Assembly: GCA_946482345.1 (NCBI GenBank)
Contig: CAMLRJ010000008.1
Span: forward strand, 1 to 22,572
DNA length: 22,572 nt
Direction of reading: 5' to 3'
DNA from: an uncultured Cellvibrio sp.
Lineage (GTDB): Bacteria; Pseudomonadota; Gammaproteobacteria; Pseudomonadales; Cellvibrionaceae
The translations under genes and the position numbers were made by a program. This document shows, in pieces, positions 1 through 7,269 of the stretch. The notes beneath the pieces were generated by a model. It searched no databases. It worked only from the letters and a program-made list of their open reading frames with translations, and was not told the DNA's origin. Numbering within the stretch: position 1 is the stretch's first letter; the number at the start of each line of letters is the position of its first letter.

Positions 1-94
1 CTGTGACTGACATAAGCAATTTCACTTGTTGTCAGTCTAGCCAGAAGAATAAATTATTGAAGTTGAACCTTTAAAAGAAGCTTATAGCGATTGC

Positions 95-742
95 CTATGA
101 CAAAAACGGATTCAAAATACGCATCCAGCCAGTAAACCGAATAGGCGCATCCAATACCGCGATACAAATACAATCTTCATTTTGTAATGCGGTCGGGCTG
201 TGTTTGTGGCTGGCGTCGCGACTGATGAAATCGCCTTGATGATAAACACCCAGCTCGTCAGAAAAGCCACCGCTTAGAATCAGGGTGTACTCTGTGCCTT
301 TGTGGGTATGTTTCGGTACCTGCGCACCGGCAGATATTTTTTGCAGTACGACATTTGCATTTTTCTCGCCCAACAAACCACTCAAATCGAATTTGCTGAT
401 GGTTTTGGTTTGTTTTTTCCAGGCCAGATTATGCAGATCGGCAGGTAAATATTTGGCAAGCGGATTCTTGAATCCACCGGCCACTGAAGGTATGGATTCA
501 GTCGTAATACTTTTTCTTTCCGGCAATGAAGCGATAAATGCATCTATTTCATCACGATTATCCTGGGTTGCCGGGGTTATGTTGTCAAATAAAACGCCGC
601 CCAATAAATTGGTTTGACGCACGTAAGTTTGGCATTGATGGCAGGAGGCAAGATGCACAGAAACGATCAGTGCTTCTGCTGAGGATAAATTTCCTGCAGC
701 ATAACTCATCAACATTAATTCATCGGGATGATAATGGTTCAT
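95..742 (-). CDS. chrR: ChrR-type zinc-binding anti-sigma factor with C-terminal cupin domain
   Basis: This 215-residue protein is a ChrR-family anti-sigma factor, which binds and inhibits its partner ECF sigma factor and releases it under stress (singlet oxygen and organic hydroperoxide in the Rhodobacter paradigm). The N-terminal zinc-binding anti-sigma domain is visible as H5, H30, C34 and C37 (H-x3-C-x2-C). The C-terminal cupin carries H145, H147, E151 and H181, the spacing expected for the second metal site of ChrR. All ligands known from the family are therefore present, so the sensor looks intact. The start codon overlaps the sigma-factor stop (ATGA), which implies translational coupling and balanced production. 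No membrane segment is seen, so it acts in the cytoplasm. The family assignment is strong. The inducing signal in this organism is inferred only. Confidence 0.9.
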   Translation of the reverse strand: MNHYHPDELMLMSYAAGNLSSAEALIVSVHLASCHQCQTYVRQTNLLGGVLFDNITPATQDNRDEIDAFIASLPERKSITTESIPSVAGGFKNPLAKYLPADLHNLAWKKQTKTISKFDLSGLLGEKNANVVLQKISAGAQVPKHTHKGTEYTLILSGGFSDELGVYHQGDFISRDASHKHSPTALQNEDCICIAVLDAPIRFTGWMRILNPFLS

Positions 743-1353
743 AAATCTTTGGCCTCAAACATCATGCGCAATTTTTGCAGCGATAAACGAATTCTGCCTT
801 TTACTGTGCCCAAAGGAATATTCAATTCCTCTGCGACTTCTTCGTGGGTTTTGCCTTCGTAATACACTTTTCGCAAAGCAATCATTTGTTCTTCGGGCAA
901 AGTATCCATCGATTTTTTTACAAAACTTTCCGTGGACATTTGTTGAATCGATTGTACCGTGGTGTCCTCGGTAGGAATCTGCCAAAGTTCTTCGGTTTCA
1001 ATAACCACTTCAGCACTGGTACGATTCATACGCCGCAACATATCAATTCGCTGGTTTCGCGCTATGGTGAAAATCCAGGTCGATATGCTGGCTATGTCTT
1101 CATTGTATTTATCCGCATTTCGCCAAACGCTGGTCATCACTTCCTGTACCAGTACATCCGCTTGCTGACCAAAACGCTGGTTAATCGCATAAGCTTTTAT
1201 GCGAGGAGCAAAATGTTTATAAATTTCGCGGAACGCCGCACGATCATCATGCTCGGCAACACGCTTTAACAATTCCGCCCAATCGCGGTTTGGCGTGGAT
1301 ATTTCCGATCCATGCATGGAGGCTACCTGACTTGTTGCCATATTGAGTCTCAT
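739..1353 (-). CDS. ECF RNA polymerase sigma factor (RpoE/ECF11-like, partner of ChrR)
   Basis: A 204-residue group IV sigma factor. Region 2 is recognisable in the middle third (VQEVMTSVW followed by STWIFTIARNQRIDMLRR). Region 4 at the C-terminus contains the helix-turn-helix (LPEEQMIALRKVYYEG, then HEEVAEELNIPLGTVKGRI). There is a short N-terminal extension before region 2. An alternative ATG lies four codons downstream at 1341, and neither start has a strong ribosome-binding site. The gene overlaps the downstream anti-sigma gene by four bases and is divergent from a DUF4397 lipoprotein gene. A candidate promoter of the sigma factor's own type lies about 30 bases upstream of the start, consistent with autoregulation. 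Its regulon probably includes the divergent lipoprotein, an inference from the promoter match. Confidence 0.92.
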   Translation of the reverse strand: MRLNMATSQVASMHGSEISTPNRDWAELLKRVAEHDDRAAFREIYKHFAPRIKAYAINQRFGQQADVLVQEVMTSVWRNADKYNEDIASISTWIFTIARNQRIDMLRRMNRTSAEVVIETEELWQIPTEDTTVQSIQQMSTESFVKKSMDTLPEEQMIALRKVYYEGKTHEEVAEELNIPLGTVKGRIRLSLQKLRMMFEAKDL

Positions 1354-1384
1354 TATGCGCTCTGTGGATTGTCTTGTAACGACT

Positions 1385-1414
1385 CTGATACGGCGGTCTG
1401 TTGATAAGCGATCA
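1385..1414 (-). promoter_or_regulatory. Candidate autoregulatory ECF promoter of the sigma/chrR operon
   Basis: On the minus strand TGATCG (1414-1409) is followed after exactly 18 bases by TATCAG (1390-1385), about 30 bases before the sigma-factor start. The -35 half is close to the TGATCC I recall for ChrR-linked sigma factors, but the -10 half fits poorly. The support is spacing and position, so this is a tentative call. Confidence 0.35.
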
Positions 1415-1482
1415 CTTCATGAAACGTTTTTCTAAAAAACAGGATTTTCCTTCCATAAATCACTATTAGATTCAAAAAAAAT

Positions 1483-1512
1483 TGATCCTTCAGGGAAAAC
1501 CGCCCGTAAGCC
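1483..1512 (+). promoter_or_regulatory. Candidate ChrR-linked ECF sigma promoter of the DUF4397 lipoprotein gene
   Basis: TGATCC at 1483-1488 and TAAGCC at 1507-1512 are separated by 18 bases. The consensus I recall for the Rhodobacter RpoE/ChrR class is TGATC(C), 17-18 bases, TAAG. The predicted transcript would begin near 1519 and leave a leader of about 75 bases before the ATG at 1596. I found no other intergenic TGATCC on this strand of the window, which raises the significance of the match. Confidence 0.55.
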
Positions 1513-1595
1513 AAGCGCAAGTTTTATCAAACCACCCGGCATTACTTAACAACGATACTCCAAACCCGATAATCCAAACCAAAGAGGATTGTGTT

Positions 1596-3167
1596 ATGAA
1601 ACTTTTTCAATTTTTAATCGCTGTATTTTTAAGTTGTCTGTTAACTGCTTGCGGCAGTGATTCGAAAGACGATATTTCAATCACGGCAAGCGCATCCGCA
1701 ACCACAGTGAAAGCGACACGAACACTGGCATTTAGCGCAACAGTTGCCGGCACCTCAAACACCAGCGTAACCTGGAAAGTTGATCAGGCAAACGGTGGAA
1801 CCATCACAGCAGATGGGCTTTATACCGCACCCGGAACACCGGGAAATTATTCAGTCACCGCAACCAGTAATGCCAATAAAAAACGCAGTGCCACGGTTTC
1901 TTTCACGGTAATACCATTAGATAAAACGTTGGTACGCGTTTTTCACGCTTCACCGGATGCGCCCAAAGTTAATCTCTGGGTCAATGATGCAGTAGTAGCG
2001 TCGAATCTGGATTACCAACAATCAACAGGCCAATTGGCGCTTGATGAAGGTACATACAAAGTAGCGGTTGAGGGTGTTATTCCTGCGGGAAATGCGACTG
2101 TCATTGGCCCGGTCAATCTGCCGCTGGCGGGCAACACTGATTACGATGTGATTGCCGTTAATAATGCCGCCGCTATTGAACCCCTGATTATCAGCGACAC
2201 AGGCAGTTTGATGGACAACACCAAGGTTCGTGTTCGTGTTGCGCATCTCGCTGCTGCAGCACCTGCTGTAAAAGTATTTGTCACCGCGCCCGATGCTGAT
2301 TTAACAGGCCTTGCACCACTGGGAACTTTTTCATTCAAAGAAACGCTCGGCCCGGTTGAAGTGGCAGCCGGAACTTATCAAATTCGTGTTGCACTGGAAA
2401 ATAACACGGTAGTTTTTGATTCAGGCAGTGTTTCGCTTGCAGCTGGAAAAGATTTATTAATTGGTGCAGTACCTAATGTTGCCGCCGGCTCATCACCGAT
2501 CAGCCTCGCTGTGTTGGATGGCAACGCCGTTGCTATGATTGCTGACAAAAATTCCGGCGCTGATTTACGTGTTGTGCACGCATCAGCTGATGCACCTGCG
2601 GTGGATGTATTGGCCAATAACGGTACCACTCCCGCGATCAGCAATCTTGCATTTCCAAATGCAACCGGCTATTTAAATTTACCTGCCGCCACTTACAATT
2701 TTAAAGTTGTTCCAACAGGTACTTTGACGCCAGCAGTAATCAATGCAGATGTACCTCTGGTTAATAGTCATGAATACACTTTATTAGCTGTTGGCGCACT
2801 GGCCAATATAGAGCCTTTGTTGTTGACCGATAACAATCGTGTTGTTGCCACTGAAGCAAAAGTACGTTTGATTCATGCATCAACACTGGCCAGTAATGTT
2901 GATATATATGTTGTAGCTGCAGGTGCTTCCATCGCCAACGCAACAGCCAACTTCAGCAATATTCCTTTCAAAGCAAGCACAGGTTATGTATCACTGGCAG
3001 CAGGAAATTATGATGTCATCATCACACCAACAGGTACAAAAACAGAAGCCATCAAAGCCACACTGACTTTTGCAAATGGAAAGATTTACACCGCCATTGC
3101 AAGAGATGGCACCAACCTAACAACACCATTGGGCGTGATAGGTTTGGATGAATTGGCAGCAGATTAA
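1596..3167 (+). CDS. DUF4397 repeat lipoprotein with N-terminal Ig-like domain
   Basis: A secreted lipoprotein of 523 residues. The ATG at 1596 is chosen because it follows AGAGGA by about seven bases and opens directly into a lipoprotein signal peptide ending in LTAC (Cys19, followed by Gly). An upstream TTG at 1482 would put 38 non-signal residues in front. Residues about 25-105 look like a bacterial Ig-like (Big) domain with the pattern TWKVDQANGGTITADGLYTAP. Four related units follow at about residues 113, 210, 323 and 422, each starting with a form of VRVxHASxDAPxVDV, the hallmark of DUF4397. Composition is rich in Ala, Val and Thr, as expected for extracytoplasmic beta-sandwiches. The molecular function of DUF4397 proteins is not established to my knowledge. 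A Rho-independent terminator follows the stop codon, and the upstream promoter suggests control by the divergent ECF sigma factor. Confidence 0.88.
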   Translation: MKLFQFLIAVFLSCLLTACGSDSKDDISITASASATTVKATRTLAFSATVAGTSNTSVTWKVDQANGGTITADGLYTAPGTPGNYSVTATSNANKKRSATVSFTVIPLDKTLVRVFHASPDAPKVNLWVNDAVVASNLDYQQSTGQLALDEGTYKVAVEGVIPAGNATVIGPVNLPLAGNTDYDVIAVNNAAAIEPLIISDTGSLMDNTKVRVRVAHLAAAAPAVKVFVTAPDADLTGLAPLGTFSFKETLGPVEVAAGTYQIRVALENNTVVFDSGSVSLAAGKDLLIGAVPNVAAGSSPISLAVLDGNAVAMIADKNSGADLRVVHASADAPAVDVLANNGTTPAISNLAFPNATGYLNLPAATYNFKVVPTGTLTPAVINADVPLVNSHEYTLLAVGALANIEPLLLTDNNRVVATEAKVRLIHASTLASNVDIYVVAAGASIANATANFSNIPFKASTGYVSLAAGNYDVIITPTGTKTEAIKATLTFANGKIYTAIARDGTNLTTPLGVIGLDELAAD

Positions 3168-3180
3168 TAAAAGAAATAAT

Positions 3181-3213
3181 AAAAAAGGGGGAGCTTGTGC
3201 TTCCCCTTTTTTA
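3181..3213 (+). terminator. Rho-independent terminator after the DUF4397 lipoprotein gene
   Basis: A-rich GGGGGAGC pairs with GCTTCCCC (one G-T pair) around a four-base TTGT loop and is followed by a run of T. It starts 13 bases after the stop codon. The A/T flanks are also complementary, lengthening the stem. Confidence 0.88.
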
Positions 3214-3317
3214 TTTGCGTGCAACTGTTTAAATCGATTTAATGCGTCATCATTCTGTAAACAATATTGATTAGTCTGTTAATCTGGTTCTGCAAATAAC
3301 CTCAGATAAGGTGGAGC

Positions 3318-4649
3318 ATGAAGGTAAGCGTTTTTGGCACAGGTTATGTTGGATTGGTACAAGCAGCGGTATTGGCAGAGGTTGGGCATGATGTTATCTG
3401 TATTGATATAGATGAACAAAAAGTCGATCAATTAAAGCAAGGAATAGTGCCCATTTTTGAACCCAATCTGGAAGCTTTGGTTAAACAAAATTTTTCCGCC
3501 AATCGCCTTCATTTTTCAACTGATGCCAAAGCGGGTGTTGCACATGGCGACATCCAGTTTATTGCTGTAGGCACTCCGCCCGATGAAGATGGCTCTGCTG
3601 ATTTGCAATATGTGTTATCGGTTGCCCAATCTATTGGTCAACATATGGAAACCAATAAAATTGTCGTGAATAAATCGACAGTTCCTGTTGGCACAGGTGA
3701 CAGAGTCAAAAATACCATACAAAAAATTCTGCAGGAAACCAACAAATCACACCTGAAAGTAGATGTGATTTCCAACCCGGAATTTCTTAAAGGCGGCTCT
3801 GCTGTTGCAGATTGCATGAAGCCTGATCGAATTATTATTGGCACGGACGATAGTGATGCCGAAGAAATCATGCGCGAGTTATATGCTCCGTTTAATCGCA
3901 ATCACGAAAAAATTATGGTGATGGATATGCGCAGTGCCGAGCTGACAAAATACGCAGCCAATTGCATACTCGCGACCAAAATCAGTTTTATGAATGAAAT
4001 TGCCAATCTTGCAGAAATACTGGGCGCTGATATTGAAGCGGTTCGTCAAGGCATAGGGAGTGATCCGCGTATTGGCTATCACTTTATTTATCCGGGCGTT
4101 GGTTATGGCGGTTCCTGTTTTCCAAAAGATGTTCAGGCACTGATTAAAACTGCAGAGCAAATTCAATTCGACGCCAAATTATTAAAAGCAGTTGAAGCGC
4201 GTAATAACGAGCAAAAACTCACAATATTTAAAAAAATATCGCAACATTTCAATCAGGATCTAAAAGGAAAAACGTTTGCTATTTGGGGACTGAGTTTTAA
4301 GCCCAATACTGATGATATGCGCGAAGCTCCATCGCGTGTATTAATGGAACACTTGTGGCAAGCAGGCGCAAAAATCCAAGCCTTTGATCCGGAAGCCATG
4401 AACGAAACACAAAGACTTTACGCCGACAGAGAAGATTTATTACTCTGCGGCACTAAAGAGGCCGCATTAAAAGGCGCCGATGCATTGGTGATTCTGACCG
4501 AATGGCAAGCGTTCAGAGCACCGGATTTTGACCTTATCAAAAACAAACTCACCTACCCGGTGATTTTCGATGGTCGAAATTTATATGACCCCAAGCGCAT
4601 GCAAAAAAAAGGACTAACTTACTATTCTGTTGGTCGCACTGCTGCGTGA
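3318..4649 (+). CDS. ugd: UDP-glucose 6-dehydrogenase
   Basis: A 443-residue enzyme that oxidises UDP-glucose to UDP-glucuronate with two NAD+, supplying precursors for exopolysaccharide or capsule and for sugar modification of lipid A. The N-terminal Rossmann motif GTGYVG lies at residues 7-12. The catalytic signature GGSCFPKD contains the nucleophile Cys267. The C-terminal UDP-binding domain contains [17 protein letters not shown] and a late ILTEWQAFR motif. Length is normal for the bacterial family. The ribosome-binding site GGTGGAG lies immediately upstream of the ATG. It stands alone between the lipoprotein terminator and a convergent gene, whose stop codon abuts its own (TGA then TTA). 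No glycosyltransferase genes are adjacent, so the end product cannot be read from context. Confidence 0.96.
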   Translation: MKVSVFGTGYVGLVQAAVLAEVGHDVICIDIDEQKVDQLKQGIVPIFEPNLEALVKQNFSANRLHFSTDAKAGVAHGDIQFIAVGTPPDEDGSADLQYVLSVAQSIGQHMETNKIVVNKSTVPVGTGDRVKNTIQKILQETNKSHLKVDVISNPEFLKGGSAVADCMKPDRIIIGTDDSDAEEIMRELYAPFNRNHEKIMVMDMRSAELTKYAANCILATKISFMNEIANLAEILGADIEAVRQGIGSDPRIGYHFIYPGVGYGGSCFPKDVQALIKTAEQIQFDAKLLKAVEARNNEQKLTIFKKISQHFNQDLKGKTFAIWGLSFKPNTDDMREAPSRVLMEHLWQAGAKIQAFDPEAMNETQRLYADREDLLLCGTKEAALKGADALVILTEWQAFRAPDFDLIKNKLTYPVIFDGRNLYDPKRMQKKGLTYYSVGRTAA

Positions 4650-4979
4650 TTAATCTGCTTCAGGATATTGCTTGTTGTATTTGGCAAGGTCAGCGTCTGT
4701 TGCTTTTTCTATTTTTAAGCGAGAAACAATATCTTTACTAATCGGGAAAAAATAGGTACCCGAAGAATCAGAGTCAAACACAATTTTTTCTTCAAGCGCG
4801 AAATATTCATCAATAATTATACTTGTTGGATATTTAACCACTCGAACGTCGCTTTCGATTTTTCTGGCATTGTAAGTTAATTCATCGTCATTAGACCAAA
4901 CAACAAATGCAACTTCGTTATTGCGGACTTTGTGGAATTTTCCTTTAACAAATTCAATCAAAACAATATTTTTACACAC
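4650..4979 (-). CDS. Hypothetical protein, 3' portion of a frameshifted small lipoprotein gene
   Basis: As it stands the open frame is 109 codons from a GTG at 4979. I do not recognise the family. The body is rich in charged and beta-type segments (VRVVKYPTSIIIDEYFALEE) and ends in a charged tail. The GTG start is doubtful because the same frame is open upstream to 5114 and encodes a lipobox-like LISCTG followed by SHEKSVIGIYKVSERDCKGNSV, without any start codon. A proper ATG with a Lys-rich signal-peptide start lies at 5113 in another frame. The simplest reading is a roughly 150-residue lipoprotein whose start is disrupted by a one-base slip. It is convergent with ugd, with no bases between the two stop codons. 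Confidence 0.55.
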   Translation of the reverse strand: MCKNIVLIEFVKGKFHKVRNNEVAFVVWSNDDELTYNARKIESDVRVVKYPTSIIIDEYFALEEKIVFDSDSSGTYFFPISKDIVSRLKIEKATDADLAKYNKQYPEAD

Positions 4980-5113
4980 TTCAATTTGAACACTGTTGCC
5001 CTTACAATCCCTTTCAGATACTTTATATATGCCAATAACACTTTTTTCGTGACTTATTCCAGTGCAAGAAATTAAAAAAACATAAAAAAAGTATAGAGGA
5101 CAGTTTTTTTCAT
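4980..5113 (-). pseudogene. Frameshifted signal-peptide segment of the small lipoprotein gene
   Basis: Reading leftward from ATG 5113 gives MKKTVLYTFFMFF and then a stop. The stop falls in the second of two T7 runs separated by ATG (T runs at 5090-5084 and 5080-5074 on the plus coordinates). Adding one T would read MFFLISCTGIS, a classic lipoprotein cleavage site, and join the frame of the 4650-4979 gene. The segment therefore looks like the intended 5' end of that gene. A sequencing error, a real inactivating mutation and phase variation are all possible. Confidence 0.6.
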
Positions 5114-5118
5114 GTTAG

Positions 5119-5229
5119 CTACCATGGATATTCAATAGTGATTCGTGTTTTTTCATTCACCCAGTTGTATATTAGCTTTGCATCACCTATCTCAACATGA
5201 ATACAGCCTTCTGTTGGGCACACTACTCT
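5119..5229 (-). pseudogene. 3' remnant of an L,D-transpeptidase-like gene
   Basis: Between two minus-strand genes there is a start-less open frame of about 36 codons ending with TAG at 5119. It reads RVVCPTEGCIHVEIG, then a DAKLIYNWVNEKTRITIEY segment. The GC-I/H pattern followed by a D/A-x-x-x-Y helix and a V-x-x-x-T-x-I-x-I strand resembles the C-terminal end of YkuD-type L,D-transpeptidase domains (S/H-G-C-I-R). The frame is closed upstream by TGA at 5230, inside the end of the VOC gene. It cannot be expressed as a complete protein here. The resemblance is by eye and moderate only. Confidence 0.4.
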
Positions 5230-5627
5230 TCATTAGAATTTACTTCCCACGGAACACCAAATTTATCAGTGAACATTCCATAAGCTTTCGTCCAAAAAGT
5301 TTCTTGTAATGGCATAGTGATAACACCCGCTTCCGATAAAGCATCAAACACCCGTCGCGCTTCTGCAGCGCTTTCCAATTGGAGCAGAAATTGAAAACCT
5401 TGTGGTGCACGATAATCCTCAGGCGGCACATCTGCACCTGCAATTTGCAAATTATTTAATATAAAACTGCCATGCACTATTTTATTATGCCAATCGACAG
5501 GCACATTATCTTTTGCAGGTGAATCGCCATAAGTCAACAGCTCAAGATTACCACCCAATATCGACTGATAAAATTCAAACGCCTCTCGACAATTGCCAGA
5601 GAAATTTATGTGGAAATCTATGCGCAT
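5223..5627 (-). CDS. VOC-family (PhnB/glyoxalase-like) protein
   Basis: A 134-residue cytoplasmic protein of the vicinal-oxygen-chelate superfamily, PhnB-like branch. It opens with HINFSGNCREAFEFYQSILGG, the family's N-terminal beta-alpha module. It continues with VHGSFILNNLQIAGADVPPEDYR and ends with YGMFTDKFGVPWEVN, the usual C-terminal signature. Length is typical. The catalytic or binding role of this branch is rarely known; some members relate to antibiotic resistance or methyltransferase-like proteins, so substrate is unassigned. It lies 11 bases downstream of the secreted protein gene on the same strand and may be the distal part of the ABC transporter operon. A degenerate L,D-transpeptidase-like remnant follows immediately. 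Confidence 0.85.
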   Translation of the reverse strand: MRIDFHINFSGNCREAFEFYQSILGGNLELLTYGDSPAKDNVPVDWHNKIVHGSFILNNLQIAGADVPPEDYRAPQGFQFLLQLESAAEARRVFDALSEAGVITMPLQETFWTKAYGMFTDKFGVPWEVNSNEE

Positions 5628-5638
5628 GTTATTTTCCC

Positions 5639-6076
5639 TTACTGTTTACTATTATCAAAGTCCCGCACCAAGCTTCTGTCTTTAGGAGCAATAAATTCAC
5701 AAAAATAAGTCTTGTATTCTTTCCCGGCTTTTGAAGCAAAGACTAAATATTCTACTCCAGGATAGAAGTTGTACGCACAAGCACAGCCTCCATGTCCGAC
5801 TATATTAATTTTTGATTCAGCCTTGCCTTTTAAATATTGGATGCTGTCAAATGAAGCAACTACTTCAGCCAGGTATTCTTCTTCGCCGGCATTTTGTACG
5901 ATCCGTTTGCTCACCAAATCAACTTTTCCTGTAAAAATTAAGTCAGAGTATTTTTTTGCAAATTCATATCGCTCAGAAAATTTTCCATCAGGTTTCCCAG
6001 GCCAGCAAGTTGTAGCTATTGCATTAATTGAAAGCAAGACAATCACTATTGTCAGAATTATTTTATTCAACGCCAT
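5639..6076 (-). CDS. Small secreted protein, possible TIMP/netrin-like fold
   Basis: A 145-residue protein with a clear Sec signal peptide (LNKIILTIVIVLLSINAIATT) and a mature N-terminus beginning close to Cys. The pattern C-W-P, then YSDLIFTGKV, YLKGKAESKINIVGHGGCACAYNFYPGVEYLVFA, and a late FC resembles bacterial TIMP/NTR-like secreted proteins (Cys near the N-terminus, DLIFxGKV, KG, Cys, Gxx-YLVFA, Cys). This is a by-eye fold suggestion, not a firm family call. Its ATG overlaps the last permease stop as TGATG, so translation is probably coupled to the ABC transporter. A GTG one codon earlier is an alternative start. A periplasmic or exported partner of the transporter is a reasonable inference. 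Confidence 0.7.
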   Translation of the reverse strand: MALNKIILTIVIVLLSINAIATTCWPGKPDGKFSERYEFAKKYSDLIFTGKVDLVSKRIVQNAGEEEYLAEVVASFDSIQYLKGKAESKINIVGHGGCACAYNFYPGVEYLVFASKAGKEYKTYFCEFIAPKDRSLVRDFDNSKQ

Positions 6077-7266
6077 CACACCTCACGCAAAGCTGTCGCT
6101 ATAGGTAAATTGGCTGCGCGAATGGCGGGGAAAAAGCCGCCGATAAAACCAATGATGACGGCGAACCAAATTCCTTGAATGATGAGTTCTTTTGTTACCG
6201 CAAAATCAAAAACGACCTGACTGAAGCTGGAGAAATTTAAAGTCGATACTGTGTAACCATTAAAAAGTAAATACACCACTATCGCACCAATCAAACCGCC
6301 AACCAGTGATAACAAAATAGATTCGACCAAGGTTGAAATTGCAACAGGTAAAGATCCAAAACCAATTGCACGCAAAGTCGCAATTTCACGGGTGCGTGTT
6401 GATACTGAAGTGTACATGGTGTTGATAGCACCGAAAATTGCGCCTATCGCCATCAGGATTGCCACTGGCCAACCAATGGTTTTAATAAAAACAGTCAGCG
6501 GTTTTGACTGCTCTGCCAAATATTCTGATTCCAATTGTGCAGAAAAATTAAATGTAGGATTGGAAGCCAAACCTTCTTTTAATTTTTGCATGCCATCAGC
6601 ACCATCCAGTTTTACACGAACTGTTTGAAAAGAATTTCCACGGCGATAGACTTCTTGCAAAACTTTGGCATCACACCACAATTCCGATTCAGCCAATCCG
6701 CCTTCTGCTTCGAATGCCCCCACAACTGTCCACTCGGTTGAACCGAATTTAATTTTGTCGCCAACATTTAATTGTGCAAATTGACGCTGCACAGCGCGAC
6801 CCACAACCAATTCATTAGTGCCCGGAGTAAATTGTCGGCCTTCCACCATTTTCAAATTTTTTCTGATATCGAATGCAGCCGAAAGAACACCGCGCAGCGG
6901 TACGTTAGCTGATGAATTGGTGCTGCGTTTGGTAACGTCTACTACCACATATAATTCGGGTGAACTGATGGGTTCTTCACCATTGCGAACAATGCCGGGT
7001 AAATGTGAAATTTCCTGAGCTTGTGCGTAACCCAAACCACTCGCCATTTCCGAAGTTGCACCGGATCGCATAATAATTGCGATATCTTCTGCGCCCCCTT
7101 TTAACATAGTGCGTTGAAAACCTGTCGCCATCGACAGCACACCGATAAAAACACCCACCACACAAGCCACACCAAAAACGGCTACAGATGATGTACCCAA
7201 ACGCTGTGGGATATTACGAATATTCATCCAACTGATAATTGGAATTTGCAATAAACTGTGTGACAT
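6076..7266 (-). CDS. ABC transporter permease, FtsX/MacB type (second permease)
   Basis: A 396-residue inner-membrane permease of the MacB/FtsX type. One transmembrane helix near residues 25-48 is followed by a large periplasmic domain. Three more helices follow in the C-terminal FtsX domain (about 265-390), including TREIATLRAIGFGSLPVAIS, the conserved coupling segment that contacts the ATPase. It works with the neighbouring ATPase, the other permease and the adaptor protein as a tripartite export or lipoprotein/peptide-efflux machine driven by mechanotransmission. It begins three bases after the first permease and its stop overlaps the next gene (TGATG). Substrate is not evident; macrolide, peptide and lipid efflux systems share this layout. 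Confidence 0.9.
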   Translation of the reverse strand: MSHSLLQIPIISWMNIRNIPQRLGTSSVAVFGVACVVGVFIGVLSMATGFQRTMLKGGAEDIAIIMRSGATSEMASGLGYAQAQEISHLPGIVRNGEEPISSPELYVVVDVTKRSTNSSANVPLRGVLSAAFDIRKNLKMVEGRQFTPGTNELVVGRAVQRQFAQLNVGDKIKFGSTEWTVVGAFEAEGGLAESELWCDAKVLQEVYRRGNSFQTVRVKLDGADGMQKLKEGLASNPTFNFSAQLESEYLAEQSKPLTVFIKTIGWPVAILMAIGAIFGAINTMYTSVSTRTREIATLRAIGFGSLPVAISTLVESILLSLVGGLIGAIVVYLLFNGYTVSTLNFSSFSQVVFDFAVTKELIIQGIWFAVIIGFIGGFFPAIRAANLPIATALREV

Positions 7267-7269
7267 GAT

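Noticed and set aside
844..1269. Plus-strand open frame of 141 codons
   Set aside because: It is antisense to the ECF sigma factor, which shows intact regions 2 and 4.
1482..1595. TTG-started extension of the DUF4397 lipoprotein
   Set aside because: It would bury the lipoprotein signal peptide behind 38 residues and overlaps the candidate promoter; ATG 1596 has a good ribosome-binding site.
3269..3284. GATTA-N6-TAATC dyad upstream of ugd as an operator
   Set aside because: Half-sites are only five AT-rich bases, which is expected by chance in this spacer.
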